Positions 53,848 to 63,040 of a stretch of 64,000 bases of DNA are shown in pieces. Every line of letters begins with the position of its first letter. Position 1 is the stretch's first letter. Position numbers and translations under genes: made by a program. The stretch spans positions 42,592 to 106,591 of the forward strand of contig NZ_JARBUY010000006.1 of assembly GCF_028882255.1 (NCBI RefSeq). Direction: 5' to 3'. This DNA comes from Maribacter polysaccharolyticus (GTDB taxonomy: Bacteria; Bacteroidota; Bacteroidia; Flavobacteriales; Flavobacteriaceae). The notes beneath the pieces are model-generated. The model searched no databases. It saw only the letters and a program-made list of their open reading frames with translations, and was not told the origin of the DNA.

Positions 53848-54471
53848 TTATATGTGCAATCCACACTCCCGGTTCTCGAGAACCTTGGTGGGATCAAAAT
53901 ACTTATGTTCGTTTGGAAGTTTCCTTTCCTCCAAGTATGCATCCAATTGTTCATCGGTCCAATGATAAAACGGACTTACCTTCAACACCCCATCTTTACT
54001 TAGACTGAAAATATCCAAGGTATCCCTTAGCGCTGTCTGCCCTTTTCTCAGGTTGGTAAACCAAACATCGGGTTTAATTTCCGCCATGGCCCTTTTAAAG
54101 GGCTCCAGTTTAACTTGTTCGGTAAACACGGCATGCCTCGGGTCGTCTATCCCGGGAATACCCATGACGACATCGCGATGTGCAGCGGTTTGTTTGGGCA
54201 CGTACAATTTGATTTTCAAATCCAATGTAGCAATCAGCTCCTCGGCATGGGCATATGTTTGGGGCGTATTATAGCCCGTATCACACCATACCACCGGAAT
54301 GGAAGAGTCCACTTTGGTGACAGCATTGAGGATAGCTACCTCGTAAGGCCTGAAATTCGTGGTGACCACGGCATTTTTTGAATGCTCAATAGCCCAAGAA
54401 ACAATCGCTTCGGGTTGAGCTTCCTTGAATTGTTCGTTGAATTCCTTTAATTGATCTTCGGTAAAAGCCAT
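53848..54471 (-). CDS. cysH: Phosphoadenylyl-sulfate reductase (CysH)
   Basis: Thiol-dependent reduction of activated sulfate to sulfite. A PP-loop-like fold with VVWCDTGYNTPQTY, the LRKGQTALRD motif and the catalytic cysteine in the C-terminal ECGLH. 207 residues. The paired-cysteine motifs that hold the 4Fe-4S cluster of APS reductases are absent, so it looks like the PAPS type. Confidence 0.92.
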   Translation of the reverse strand: MAFTEDQLKEFNEQFKEAQPEAIVSWAIEHSKNAVVTTNFRPYEVAILNAVTKVDSSIPVVWCDTGYNTPQTYAHAEELIATLDLKIKLYVPKQTAAHRDVVMGIPGIDDPRHAVFTEQVKLEPFKRAMAEIKPDVWFTNLRKGQTALRDTLDIFSLSKDGVLKVSPFYHWTDEQLDAYLEERKLPNEHKYFDPTKVLENRECGLHI

Positions 54472-54497
54472 TGTTCTATTATTTTAAAATCCCAACC

Positions 54498-54764
54498 TTA
54501 CTTTTTTCCCCAATTAACCAGGTTCCAAGCCCTTTCGTGAAAAAAGTACAGGATCATTTTAGTTACAAAATCAATTGAAGCTATAGACGCGGCTACGGCA
54601 ATTTTCCCCGTTAACAGATACGATATCAACAATGTATCCAGCGTTCCTACAACCCTCCAACTCAATGCCTTGGCAATACTACGAACTGGACTTTCTGATT
54701 TTTTGTCGGTGCCAAAATCACTTTTGGTCGTTTTCTTGTTTAAAATCAATTGGTCTGCAATCAT
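54498..54764 (-). CDS. DUF2061 small membrane protein
   Basis: 88 residues. SIAKALSWRVVGTLDTLLISYLLTGKIAVAASIASIDFVTKMILYFFHERAWN is in parts the DUF2061 signature (segment about 30-82): two hydrophobic helices and a conserved aromatic His-Glu-Arg end. DUF2061 genes often sit first in cys operons of Bacteroidetes; a role in sulfate uptake is plausible but unproven. It is the first gene of this cys operon, 26 bp before cysH. Confidence 0.88.
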   Translation of the reverse strand: MIADQLILNKKTTKSDFGTDKKSESPVRSIAKALSWRVVGTLDTLLISYLLTGKIAVAASIASIDFVTKMILYFFHERAWNLVNWGKK

Positions 54765-54781
54765 TATTTTTTTAATTTTAA

Positions 54782-54814
54782 TACCCTATCGATTTGATAG
54801 AGTATGCAAATTTA
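54782..54814 (-). promoter_or_regulatory. cys operon promoter with Rrf2-type operator overlapping the start site
   Basis: TAAATTTG (54814-54807) is a perfect -7 motif. Directly downstream, over the expected transcription start, is a 23-bp palindrome (54782-54804) of form TACnCTATC-N5-GATAGnGTA. Spacing and symmetry are as for Rrf2-family sites. The DUF2061 ATG is 18 bp further. Confidence 0.7.
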
Positions 54815-54861
54815 GAACTATATCTGAAAATGGCACCTAAAATCCCTACAAATATTAGATT

Positions 54862-54884
54862 TATCCTATTGATTTAGTAGATTA
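54862..54884 (-). promoter_or_regulatory. Second Rrf2-type operator of the cys operon
   Basis: A 23-bp element identical to the first at 18 of 23 positions (shared core CCTATyGATTTrrTAGA), centred 80 bp upstream of it. The pair could allow cooperative or looped binding by the regulator encoded about 100 bp upstream. Confidence 0.65.
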
Positions 54885-54990
54885 CTAAATTTCAAGCCGA
54901 TTAATAAAAGAATTATCGATCAAAAATTAATATCGTTGATGAATCTTTTGGAAATTTCGAAAAAGGTTAAACCCGTGGAAGAATTTCGGT

Positions 54991-55401
54991 TTATTCAATT
55001 AAATCGGCTAAGGTATTGTGTCGATAAACCGTCAATGCACTATCCCGGACCTGAAGCATGAGTTTGTGTACGGAACAGGTGGCTTCATCGGGACAATCCT
55101 CACATTTTTCGTAAAAATTAAGACTGACACATGGGACCAAGGCTATGGGTCCTTCGAGTATACGCATAACATCGGTCATCAAGATATCCTTGGGTTCCTT
55201 AATCAGATAATACCCCCCACCCTTGCCTTTTTTAGAGCCCAAAAGCCCCGATTTACGTAAGGTAAGTAGAATACTTTCAAGAAACTTTTGGGATATATTC
55301 TCCTGTTTCGCAATTTCAGCGATTTGTACAGGTTGTCTATCTTCTAAGGAAGCGAGGTAACTTAAAGCCTTTAATCCGTATTTTGTTTTCTTCGAAAGCA
55401 T
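54991..55401 (-). CDS. Rrf2-family transcriptional regulator, probably of cys genes
   Basis: 136 residues: a winged helix (KTKYGLKALSYLA, VQIAEIAKQENISQKFLESILLTLRKSGLL) with the Rrf2 wing GKGGGYYLIKEP, then a dimerisation helix. Cysteines 91, 100, 103 and 109 and His112 are present; CPDEATCSVH has the Cys-x5-Cys-x2-His spacing of IscR, so an Fe-S cluster is possible. Placed between metZ and the cys promoter that holds two candidate sites, it is the best candidate regulator of sulfate assimilation, like CymR or IscR. Confidence 0.9.
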   Translation of the reverse strand: MLSKKTKYGLKALSYLASLEDRQPVQIAEIAKQENISQKFLESILLTLRKSGLLGSKKGKGGGYYLIKEPKDILMTDVMRILEGPIALVPCVSLNFYEKCEDCPDEATCSVHKLMLQVRDSALTVYRHNTLADLIE

Positions 55402-55451
55402 TTAGCGAAGATATGTAAAATCTTAGATTCATTTTACCTATAACAACAAAA

Positions 55452-56621
55452 CTAACCTAAGGCTTGTGCTATATCCTGAATAATATCGGTGATGTTTTCA
55501 AGTCCGACTGAAATTCGTACCGAACCATCGGTAATACCGACCGATTCCCTTTCCGCTGGAGTCAGCTTACTATGGGTCGTGCTTGCAGGATGCGTAACGA
55601 TACTTCTTGAGTCCCCAAGATTGGCCGATAAGGACAACAATTGAATCGCATCGAAAAATTTGCGCCCTTCTTCCAATCCGCCCTTTACTTCGAAAGCCAC
55701 GACACAGCCCCCGGCTTTCATCTGTTTTTTGGCAATCTCATATTGGGGATGGGATTTTAAGAAAGGATATTTCACCCAATTGACCTTTTCGTGTTGCTCT
55801 AAATACTCTGCCAATTTCAAGGCATTTTCACAATGCCTATCCACCCTTAGTGCCAAGGTCTCCAAACTTTTGGACAAAATCCATGCGTTAAAGGGCGATA
55901 ATGCCGGACCTGTAATCCTTGAAAAACGATAGACTTTATCGACCAAATCCGCACTTCCCACAGTGATCCCCGCAAGGACCCGTCCTTGACCATCCATTAA
56001 TTTGGTCCCAGAGTGAATGACCAAATCGGCCCCGAATTTTATGGGCTGTTGCAAATATGGGGAAGCAAAGCAATTGTCGATGACCAGAATCAAATTGTGT
56101 TTTTTGGCAATCTTGCCGAGGGCTTCCAAATCCAATACATCTACCCCGGGATTGGTAGGGGTTTCCGCATAGAGGATTTTGGTTTTCGGTGTCACCATTC
56201 GATCGATGGTATGCAGCTCATCTATTTTGAAATAACTATGTGATATATTCCATTTTGGAAAAAAATTCATGAACAAGCTATGGGTAGATCCAAAAACACT
56301 CCGTGCCGAAATGATATGATCCCCACTGTCCAAAAGGGCCGCTAACGTCGAAAATACGGCGGCCATGCCCGAAGCAAAAGCGAAACCATCCTCTGCCCCT
56401 TCCATTTTACAGACCTTCTCGATGAATTCAGAGGAATTGGGGTTGGAATAACGGGAATATATATTCCTTTCCTTTTCTTCCGCGAAGGAAGCCCGCATGT
56501 CCTCTGCATCCTCGAATACAAAACTGGAAGTCAAGTACAAGGGAGATGAATGCTCCAAAAATCGGGTGCGTTCCAGTTGTGTCCTAATAGCTTCTGTTTC
56601 GAATTTATGTTTTTTATCCAT
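55452..56621 (-). CDS. metZ: O-acyl-homoserine sulfhydrylase MetZ, PLP-dependent
   Basis: Cys/Met metabolism PLP enzyme of about 389 residues. YSRYSNPNSSEFIEKVCKMEGAE, ASGMAAVFSTL, ETPTNPGVDVLDL and the PLP Lys in HSGTKLMDGQGRVL are typical; the GQGRVLAG motif is nearest to O-succinylhomoserine sulfhydrylases. It likely makes homocysteine from sulfide; the acyl donor here should be acetyl-homoserine from the adjacent MetX fusion, but that is inference. The ATG at 56621 is preferred over 56627 because AGG abuts the latter. Confidence 0.88.
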   Translation of the reverse strand: MDKKHKFETEAIRTQLERTRFLEHSSPLYLTSSFVFEDAEDMRASFAEEKERNIYSRYSNPNSSEFIEKVCKMEGAEDGFAFASGMAAVFSTLAALLDSGDHIISARSVFGSTHSLFMNFFPKWNISHSYFKIDELHTIDRMVTPKTKILYAETPTNPGVDVLDLEALGKIAKKHNLILVIDNCFASPYLQQPIKFGADLVIHSGTKLMDGQGRVLAGITVGSADLVDKVYRFSRITGPALSPFNAWILSKSLETLALRVDRHCENALKLAEYLEQHEKVNWVKYPFLKSHPQYEIAKKQMKAGGCVVAFEVKGGLEEGRKFFDAIQLLSLSANLGDSRSIVTHPASTTHSKLTPAERESVGITDGSVRISVGLENITDIIQDIAQALG

Positions 56622-56623
56622 GA

Positions 56624-59600
56624 TCATCCTTTTTCTGCAATCCGTAATATATCCCCGAAAACCCCTCTGGCAGTTACTGCTGCCCCGGCACCTGCGCCTT
56701 GGATCACAAGGGGGTGCTCCCCATAAGATTCGGTATAAATCTCAATAATGGAGTCGGAACCCTTTACCTGCCCCAAAGCACTTTCTTTGGGCACTGAAAT
56801 CAATTTGACTTCCAAAGTACCCTTTTCCTTGGTTAAATCGCCATGCAAATCCCCAACGTACCGCAAAACATGGTTCGGCTTCTGTTTTTCCTTCATCGCA
56901 TTAAAGGTATGGTCCAAGATATCCAAATTACCTAAAAAGTTCTGAACGTTCCCTTCCTGAAGGGCTTCGGGAATAAGATTCTGGATCTGTATATCCGAAA
57001 ACTCATTCCTCAGATCCAATTCACGGGCAAGAATCAAAAGCTTACGGCCAACATCGTTACCAGAAAGGTCTTCCCTTGGGTCGGGCTCCGTAAAACCTTT
57101 GTTCATTGCGTCTTCCAGGATCGTGGAAAAAGCAGCATCCGCTTCTGAAAACGTATTGAAAATATAGCTCAATGACCCCGAAAAAACCCCTTTGATCCGC
57201 GTGATGTTCTCTCCGGACAAATGCAATAATTTAATGGTGTCAATAAGCGGTAACCCTGCACCTACATTCGTCTCATACAAATATTGCTTTTGGTTTTTAT
57301 CCAATTCCTCCCGCAATAATCCGTAATAATCAAATCCAAGGGTATTTGCGATTTTATTGGATGACACCAAATCGAATCCGTTTTCCACGAATTCAAAATA
57401 ATTTGCCACAAAATCCTTACTGGCCGTATTATCGACAGCAATCAAATTCTCCAAATGGTTCTTTTGGGCAAAGTCTATTATATCCTTGATCTCATAAGGA
57501 ACACCTTTTTCCTTTATCGCTGATCGCCAATTCTTTGAAATCCCCTTTTTATTCAAAAGGACTTTCCTGGAATTGGCCACGGCAAACACATTCAAATCGA
57601 TGCCTTTTCGTTTCTCTATGGTTTTGGAGGATTTCAGGATCTGATCGATCAGGGTGCCTCCGACATTGCCATGCCCGAAAACGACCACATTCACTTTTTT
57701 ACTGATTCCGAAAATCTGTCCGTGCATTACATTCAACGCTTTGTGCAGATCCGATTTCTTGACCACCAGGCTCACATTCTTGCCGGTAACCGTATTGTTG
57801 AAAAGCAAAGGCACGATTTGATTCTTTATCAAAGCGTTGTAGGGTTTGTGGAACGTACTTAAATCCTGACCCACGATCGAGATCACCGATACATCGCTCA
57901 CAACGGTTATCTGATTAATATCCTTGGATTGGAAATCATGGGAAAATTCGCGTTGCAAGGCCAACTTCGCCCTTTGCGCCTTATCGGCATTCACCACCAA
58001 ACCGATTCCCCGTTCGGAAGAGCCTTGGGCAACAATGCTCACACTTATATTATTATCTCCCAAGGACCTGAAAATCCTGGCATCAACACCGACCTTACCC
58101 AATAACCCACGACCTTCAAGATTGATCAGGGCGACATTCTCCAAGACCGATAAAGACCGAATACCCTCCTTATTTGATTTGGCACTAATAAGCGTACCTT
58201 CATTATCACTGTTGAACGTATTCAATATTCGCAACGGAATATTTTTTTCGATCAGGGGAATGATCGTCTTGGCATGCAAAATCGTCGCTCCGAAATTTGC
58301 CAATTCGTTGGCCTCACTATAGGAAAGTTCGGCTATTCTTTTCGCTTCAGGAACATAATCGGGGTTCGCCGTATAGATCCCATCGACATGTGTATAGTTC
58401 TGCAATTCTGCCGCATCAAGATAATTGGCCATCATCGCCGCGGAGTAATTACTGCCATTTCTTCCCAAAGTAGTGGTCTCACCATCAATGGTGGAAGCGA
58501 TAAAACCGGTTATGATAGGTACCGTGTCTTGGCTTAATCGGGAAAATTCGCGCAATACGTTTTCTTTGGATAAAGCTTCGATTACATGGGCATCCCCAAA
58601 AGTATTGTCGGTCTTTATCAATTTTCTGGAGTCCATCAATTTTGCATTAACCCCTTTTCCTATCAAAAGCTTGGTCACTAATTTTGCGGAAATCAGTTCA
58701 CCATAGGCCAACACCTGATCCCTTATTTTCGGACTATAATCCCCCAGTAGGGAAACCCCTTCGAACAATTTAAATAAAGCTTCATATTCCTTTCCAAGGT
58801 TCACGTTCTTGAACGAATGGGTCTGATAATTTTCAAATTCCGTGAAATCCTTTGAATAATCTTCCCCTCGTGCCGCTTTTTCGAGCATGGTCTCCAATTG
58901 ATCGGTGGCTTTCGCCCGGGCAGATAGCACCACGGCAATATTCTCACCACTCTTCACCTTATCGGTAATGATATCGAGCACATATCCTATACCTTCACCA
59001 TTACTCAACGATTTACCGCCGAACTTCAAGATCTTTACCCGATCGGTCTTTCCATTGGCATTGAAAATTCCCGTAAGGAGTTTCTGCATTTGTTCAAACT
59101 CGATCAGAAAGGCATCGTGCCCATGCAATGATCGCACCTCCCCGTAAGTGACGTTGCTGTTCGCTTGTGCCAATTGCCTAAAGGTGTCTTTATTCTCCTT
59201 GGCGGTAAAAAAAAGATCTGAATCGACCCCGATGATATGGATATTGGTATCGCTGTTCTGAAGTGCAGCAAACGCAGCATCCCCATTACGGGTAATATCG
59301 ATGGTCTTTAACAATTGGTTCATCAATTTATAAGCGGAAAGTTGAAAACGGTCCTTTAGTTTTTCACCATGGTGCATTAACCAACTTTCCACATTAAACA
59401 CCTGCAACTCCTCATTGGTACTTCTCTTAAACCGTTCCTTGAACGACTCCGGTGTCCTATAGCACAACATGGCATGCATACGGGCATCATGCACCGGCTG
59501 TTTCGAATTGACCAAGAATTGTTCCTGTATTTGGCAATTGGCAATAAGCCAATCGGTAGATTTCCAATCGGAGGCTACGGGTATCAAATGCGTTGTAAGA

Positions 59601-60010
59601 TTGGGATCGACCGCCGCCATTTCCCAAGCAATGCCCCCGCCTAACGAACCCCCTATCAAAGCAAAGAGCTTTTCTATTTTCAAGGCCTTCAATCCCAACA
59701 AAAAAATACGGGCAATATCCCCTGCCACGAAATCCTTGTAATTCTCGATAACAAACCCATCATAACCATTCCCGGGAATATTGAAGGCCATAATGGTATA
59801 CTTGTCGGTATCGATACATTTTCCTTTCCCGATAATGGCAGACCACCACCCTTCAGGTCCGGTGACATTCGAGTTTCCGGTAAGGGCATGGTTTACCAAT
59901 ACAATGGGTGCCTCATGGAGGGGTTGACCAAAAAGTTGGTAGGATAGTGAAATATCCTGGGACACTCCACTTATCGTTTTGAAATCTTTTAATTCTATTT
60001 GATGTAGCAT
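56624..60010 (-). CDS. thrA: MetX-like homoserine O-acyltransferase/aspartokinase/homoserine dehydrogenase fusion
   Basis: 1128 residues with three enzymes. Residues 1-320: alpha/beta hydrolase of the MetX family, with nucleophile Ser122 (IGGSLGGG), Asp265 (GVDSDLFF) and His298 (LHGHDAFL). Residues 326-770: aspartokinase, KFGGKSLSNGEG and GRNGSNYSAAMMANYLDA, with regulatory ACT repeats. Residues 795-1128: homoserine dehydrogenase, VFGHGNVGGTLI and the SSNKIANT and GAGLPLIDT motifs. One chain thus covers aspartate phosphorylation, aspartate-semialdehyde reduction and homoserine acylation; the dehydrogenase of the middle step is elsewhere. It is between metY and metZ. The MetX part diverges from classical MetX, where GGCxGS replaces NGYDG. 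Confidence 0.93.
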   Translation of the reverse strand: MLHQIELKDFKTISGVSQDISLSYQLFGQPLHEAPIVLVNHALTGNSNVTGPEGWWSAIIGKGKCIDTDKYTIMAFNIPGNGYDGFVIENYKDFVAGDIARIFLLGLKALKIEKLFALIGGSLGGGIAWEMAAVDPNLTTHLIPVASDWKSTDWLIANCQIQEQFLVNSKQPVHDARMHAMLCYRTPESFKERFKRSTNEELQVFNVESWLMHHGEKLKDRFQLSAYKLMNQLLKTIDITRNGDAAFAALQNSDTNIHIIGVDSDLFFTAKENKDTFRQLAQANSNVTYGEVRSLHGHDAFLIEFEQMQKLLTGIFNANGKTDRVKILKFGGKSLSNGEGIGYVLDIITDKVKSGENIAVVLSARAKATDQLETMLEKAARGEDYSKDFTEFENYQTHSFKNVNLGKEYEALFKLFEGVSLLGDYSPKIRDQVLAYGELISAKLVTKLLIGKGVNAKLMDSRKLIKTDNTFGDAHVIEALSKENVLREFSRLSQDTVPIITGFIASTIDGETTTLGRNGSNYSAAMMANYLDAAELQNYTHVDGIYTANPDYVPEAKRIAELSYSEANELANFGATILHAKTIIPLIEKNIPLRILNTFNSDNEGTLISAKSNKEGIRSLSVLENVALINLEGRGLLGKVGVDARIFRSLGDNNISVSIVAQGSSERGIGLVVNADKAQRAKLALQREFSHDFQSKDINQITVVSDVSVISIVGQDLSTFHKPYNALIKNQIVPLLFNNTVTGKNVSLVVKKSDLHKALNVMHGQIFGISKKVNVVVFGHGNVGGTLIDQILKSSKTIEKRKGIDLNVFAVANSRKVLLNKKGISKNWRSAIKEKGVPYEIKDIIDFAQKNHLENLIAVDNTASKDFVANYFEFVENGFDLVSSNKIANTLGFDYYGLLREELDKNQKQYLYETNVGAGLPLIDTIKLLHLSGENITRIKGVFSGSLSYIFNTFSEADAAFSTILEDAMNKGFTEPDPREDLSGNDVGRKLLILARELDLRNEFSDIQIQNLIPEALQEGNVQNFLGNLDILDHTFNAMKEKQKPNHVLRYVGDLHGDLTKEKGTLEVKLISVPKESALGQVKGSDSIIEIYTESYGEHPLVIQGAGAGAAVTARGVFGDILRIAEKG

Positions 60011-60069
60011 TCTAATAATACTGTATTAACCTTATCACCCCCATTACCTGAACCAAATAAAGGAGTATG

Positions 60070-60077
60070 CAAATTTA
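60070..60077 (-). promoter_or_regulatory. Possible internal promoter before the fusion gene
   Basis: TAAATTTG is a perfect -7 match and lies 60 bp before the fusion gene ATG, just after the metY stop. It could give expression of the aspartate-family enzymes independent of the SAM-I riboswitch. Confidence 0.4.
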
Positions 60078-60086
60078 CGACAAAAC

Positions 60087-61367
60087 CTATTGTCCTATGG
60101 AAGAAAAAGCCTGTTCCAAATCGGCTTTAAGATCCTCAATATCTTCCAAACCGACAGAGAGACGAATCAAATCCTGACCAACACCGGCAGCCTCTTGCTG
60201 TTCTGCCGTCAATTGCTGGTGGGTCGTACTTGCCGGATGGATAATCAAGGATTTCGTATCCCCGATATTTGCCAACAGAGAGAATATTTTAGTGGCATCG
60301 GTAACTTTTTTAGCTGCTTCAAACCCGCCTTTGACCCCGAAGGTCACCAATCCACTTTGCCCTTTTGGCAAATACTCCTGTGCCAAATCGTAATATTCAC
60401 TACTCTTTAAACCTGGGTAATCCACCCATTCAACCTCTTCCCTACTTTCTAACCAGGTAGCCAACTCCAAAGCATTCTCACTATGTTGTTTAATGCGTAC
60501 CGATAAGGTTTCCAAACCTTGAATGATCTGGAATGCATTGAACGGACTTAGCGCTCCACCAAAATCGCGCAACCCTTCCAAAATCAATTTAAAAGTAAAT
60601 GCAGCTGCACCTAAGGCCTCGCTGTACACCAAGCCGTGATACCCTGCGGAAGGCTCGGTAAATTCAGGATATTTCCCGTTTGTCCAATCAAAAGTACCCG
60701 CATCGATTACGGCCCCACCCAAAGAGGTGCCTTGGCCTCCGATATATTTTGTCAACGAATGGATCACAAGGTTCGCCCCGTGTTCTATAGGATTCAACAA
60801 AGCCGGTGAAGCAACCGTATTATCGACGATAAATGGCACTTGGGCCGTTTTGGCCTGTTTTGAGATTTCCTTTAGATCCAATACGTCCAATTTTGGATTT
60901 CCCAAAGATTCCACAAAGATCGCCCTGGTGTTTTCCTGTATGGCTTTTCCGAAATTCCCAGGATCGGAGGCATCCACAAACGTAGTGGTAATCCCCAATC
61001 GCGGTAAGGTAACGTTCAATAAATTGAAGGTACCCCCATACAAACTGCCCGATGCCACAATATGATCCCCGGTTTTCAAGAGGGTCAATAAAGTAGTTGA
61101 AATGGCCGAAGTCCCCGAAGCAAACACCACGGCACCGATCCCGCCCTCAATGGCTGCCAATCTTTTCTGCAAAATTTCATTCGTCGGATTGTTCAACCGG
61201 GTGTAAATGAAGCCCAATTCGGCCAAGGAGAACAAATTCGCCGCATGATCGGTGTTATCGAATACATACGATGAAGTTTGATAAATAGGCACTGCACGGG
61301 TTCCACCTGTTTGTGTGGTGTCGTGACCGGCATGCAATGCGTTTGTTTTAAATTTTTGATTACCCAT
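60087..61367 (-). CDS. metY: O-acetylhomoserine aminocarboxypropyltransferase (sulfhydrylase)
   Basis: Makes homocysteine from O-acetylhomoserine and sulfide. 426 residues, the length of MetY. ALHAGHDTTQTGGTRAVPIYQTSSYVF at the start (residues about 9-36), YTRLNNPTNEILQKRLAA, ASGTSAISTTLLTLL and the PLP Lys in HSLTKYIGGQGTSLGG are diagnostic. The presence of both MetY and MetZ gives two direct sulfhydrylation enzymes. It is the first gene behind a SAM-I riboswitch. Confidence 0.94.
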   Translation of the reverse strand: MGNQKFKTNALHAGHDTTQTGGTRAVPIYQTSSYVFDNTDHAANLFSLAELGFIYTRLNNPTNEILQKRLAAIEGGIGAVVFASGTSAISTTLLTLLKTGDHIVASGSLYGGTFNLLNVTLPRLGITTTFVDASDPGNFGKAIQENTRAIFVESLGNPKLDVLDLKEISKQAKTAQVPFIVDNTVASPALLNPIEHGANLVIHSLTKYIGGQGTSLGGAVIDAGTFDWTNGKYPEFTEPSAGYHGLVYSEALGAAAFTFKLILEGLRDFGGALSPFNAFQIIQGLETLSVRIKQHSENALELATWLESREEVEWVDYPGLKSSEYYDLAQEYLPKGQSGLVTFGVKGGFEAAKKVTDATKIFSLLANIGDTKSLIIHPASTTHQQLTAEQQEAAGVGQDLIRLSVGLEDIEDLKADLEQAFSSIGQ

Positions 61368-61494
61368 GATCTTAATTTGTTTTTGTTGTTGTTACTAAAA
61401 TAAACCAAAACACGCGAATCCATGTTGCGGTGGGCAACGAGGATAATCAAAAAGTTATTAAGAAAGAGACAATTACATGAATGTAATTCGTTTC

Positions 61495-61635
61495 GTTATC
61501 TATTCTTGACCGATTCGGTGCTGTGACCCCGAAGCTTCGGGCAGCATCAAGATAGAATTTAGCACCTTCTTTACATTGGACGTAAAGGGTTGCTAAGGCT
61601 TCAAAGGGTCTATTCCCTCCACCTTTCTTGATAAC
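61495..61635 (-). ncRNA. SAM-I riboswitch (S box) of the metY operon
   Basis: Minus strand: P1 GTTATC (61635-61630) with GATAAC (61500-61495); core AAGAAAGGTGGAGGGAA, GACCC, GAAGCCTTAGCAACC, AAGAAGGTGCTAAATTC. All invariant SAM-I blocks are present. P4 is unusually long: CTTGA/TCAAG and GCTG/CAGC stems around a perfect CCCGAAGCTTCGGG palindrome. A hairpin AATTACA/TGTAATT follows (61471-61488), without a good U-run. Confidence 0.93.
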
Positions 61636-61664
61636 AATTCAATTTGTGTTTGAACTTTGAACGG

Positions 61665-61672
61665 CAAATATA
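61665..61672 (-). promoter_or_regulatory. -7 element of the metY operon
   Basis: TATATTTG on the minus strand, a perfect TAnnTTTG, 30 bp before the SAM-I P1 stem and 36 bp after the metK stop. Transcription should begin just upstream of the aptamer. Confidence 0.65.
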
Positions 61673-61708
61673 AGGCCGTGATTTTGTTTTATCCTAATTA
61701 TTTTAAAA

Positions 61709-62965
61709 TTATAATTCGAATGCCGATTTAACGGCCGCTACCATATCCAATTTTTCCCATGTGAACAATTCCACCTCCTTTTCGATCCTTCCATTATAGG
61801 GGGATTCAAAAATCTTGGTGATTTTTTGGGGTTCTTTACCCATGTGTCCGTAGGCCGCGGTTTCCAAATAAATAGGGTTACGCAGTTTTAGACGCTCTTC
61901 AATGGCAAAAGGGCGCATATCGAACAATCGTGAGACGATACTTGCTATTTCCCCATCGGAATGTGAAATATTGGATGTCCCGTAGGTGTTCACAAAAATG
62001 GATGTTGGTTCTACAACGCCGATGGCATAACTTACTTGCACTAAAATCTCATCGGATACTCCGGCTGCCACCAAATTTTTCGCAATATGACGGGCCGCAT
62101 AGGCTGCACTTCGATCGACTTTACTGGGATCCTTGCCACTAAATGCCCCACCTCCATGGGCGCCTTTACCACCGTAGGTATCCACGATGATTTTTCTACC
62201 CGTAAGTCCGGTATCGCCGTGCGGACCACCGATCACGAACTTTCCGGTCGGATTGATGTGGTATTTTATTCGACCATCGAATAATGCCCGGTCACTCTCG
62301 GGCAATTGTGCAATGACCTTAGGCATCAAAATCGAAATGATGTCCGATTTGATTTTGGCAAGCATTTTATCGTCGTCCTTATCAAAGGCATCATGTTGGG
62401 TAGAAACCACGACGGTATCGATGCGTTGTGGTACATTGTCATCCGAATATTCGATAGTTACCTGGGCCTTGGCATCCGGTCTTAAATACGGGATCTCGGT
62501 CCCTTCCCTTCTTAAGGTCGCTAGGGTTTTCAATATTCTATGTGAGATATCCAATGCCAAAGGCATGTAATTCTCCGTTTCCTTGGTCGCATAACCGAAC
62601 ATCATGCCCTGGTCTCCTGCTCCTTGCTCTTCCTTGACCCCACGGTCTACGCCTTGGTTAATATCTTGCGACTGCTCATGGATCAAGGAAATAACCCCAC
62701 AAGAATCCCCGCTGAATTGGTATTCCCCTTTCGTATAACCGATTTTATTAACGATATCCCTGGCGATGTTCTGAACGTCCAGATAAGTATCACTTTTCAC
62801 TTCCCCGGCCAAAACCACCTGACCGGTAGTGACCATGGTCTCACACGCTACCTTACTTTCGGGATCAAAAGCCAAAAAACTATCCAATAATGCGTCGCTG
62901 ATCTGATCGGCAACCTTGTCGGGATGCCCTTCACTTACGGATTCTGATGTGAATAAATATGCCAT
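61709..62965 (-). CDS. metK: S-adenosylmethionine synthase
   Basis: Makes SAM from methionine and [59 protein letters not shown] and the C-terminal ETAAYGHMG are the family motifs. 418 residues, with a longer middle segment than the E. coli enzyme (384). Its leader carries a SAM-II-like pseudoknot, so product feedback on its own synthesis is likely. Confidence 0.97.
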   Translation of the reverse strand: MAYLFTSESVSEGHPDKVADQISDALLDSFLAFDPESKVACETMVTTGQVVLAGEVKSDTYLDVQNIARDIVNKIGYTKGEYQFSGDSCGVISLIHEQSQDINQGVDRGVKEEQGAGDQGMMFGYATKETENYMPLALDISHRILKTLATLRREGTEIPYLRPDAKAQVTIEYSDDNVPQRIDTVVVSTQHDAFDKDDDKMLAKIKSDIISILMPKVIAQLPESDRALFDGRIKYHINPTGKFVIGGPHGDTGLTGRKIIVDTYGGKGAHGGGAFSGKDPSKVDRSAAYAARHIAKNLVAAGVSDEILVQVSYAIGVVEPTSIFVNTYGTSNISHSDGEIASIVSRLFDMRPFAIEERLKLRNPIYLETAAYGHMGKEPQKITKIFESPYNGRIEKEVELFTWEKLDMVAAVKSAFEL

Positions 62966-63040
62966 TTTCGATTTAATTTACAGGAGGAAACAAGAGAAAG
63001 ATTGCGAAAAAGGCGAATATACCGAAAGACATCGGCTATT

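Noticed and set aside
60011-60049. A ten-codon frame before the fusion gene (three Ile codons), as a threonine/isoleucine leader peptide
   Set aside because: It has no alternative hairpins or terminator and only a few control codons; likely chance.
61193-61450. An 85-codon frame overlapping the metY start and leader
   Set aside because: It runs out of frame through the conserved metY N-terminus and has no family features.
61471-61488. Hairpin AATTACA/TGTAATT as the SAM-I terminator
   Set aside because: The stem is AT-only and the following pyrimidine stretch is not a real U-run; kept only as a note with the riboswitch.
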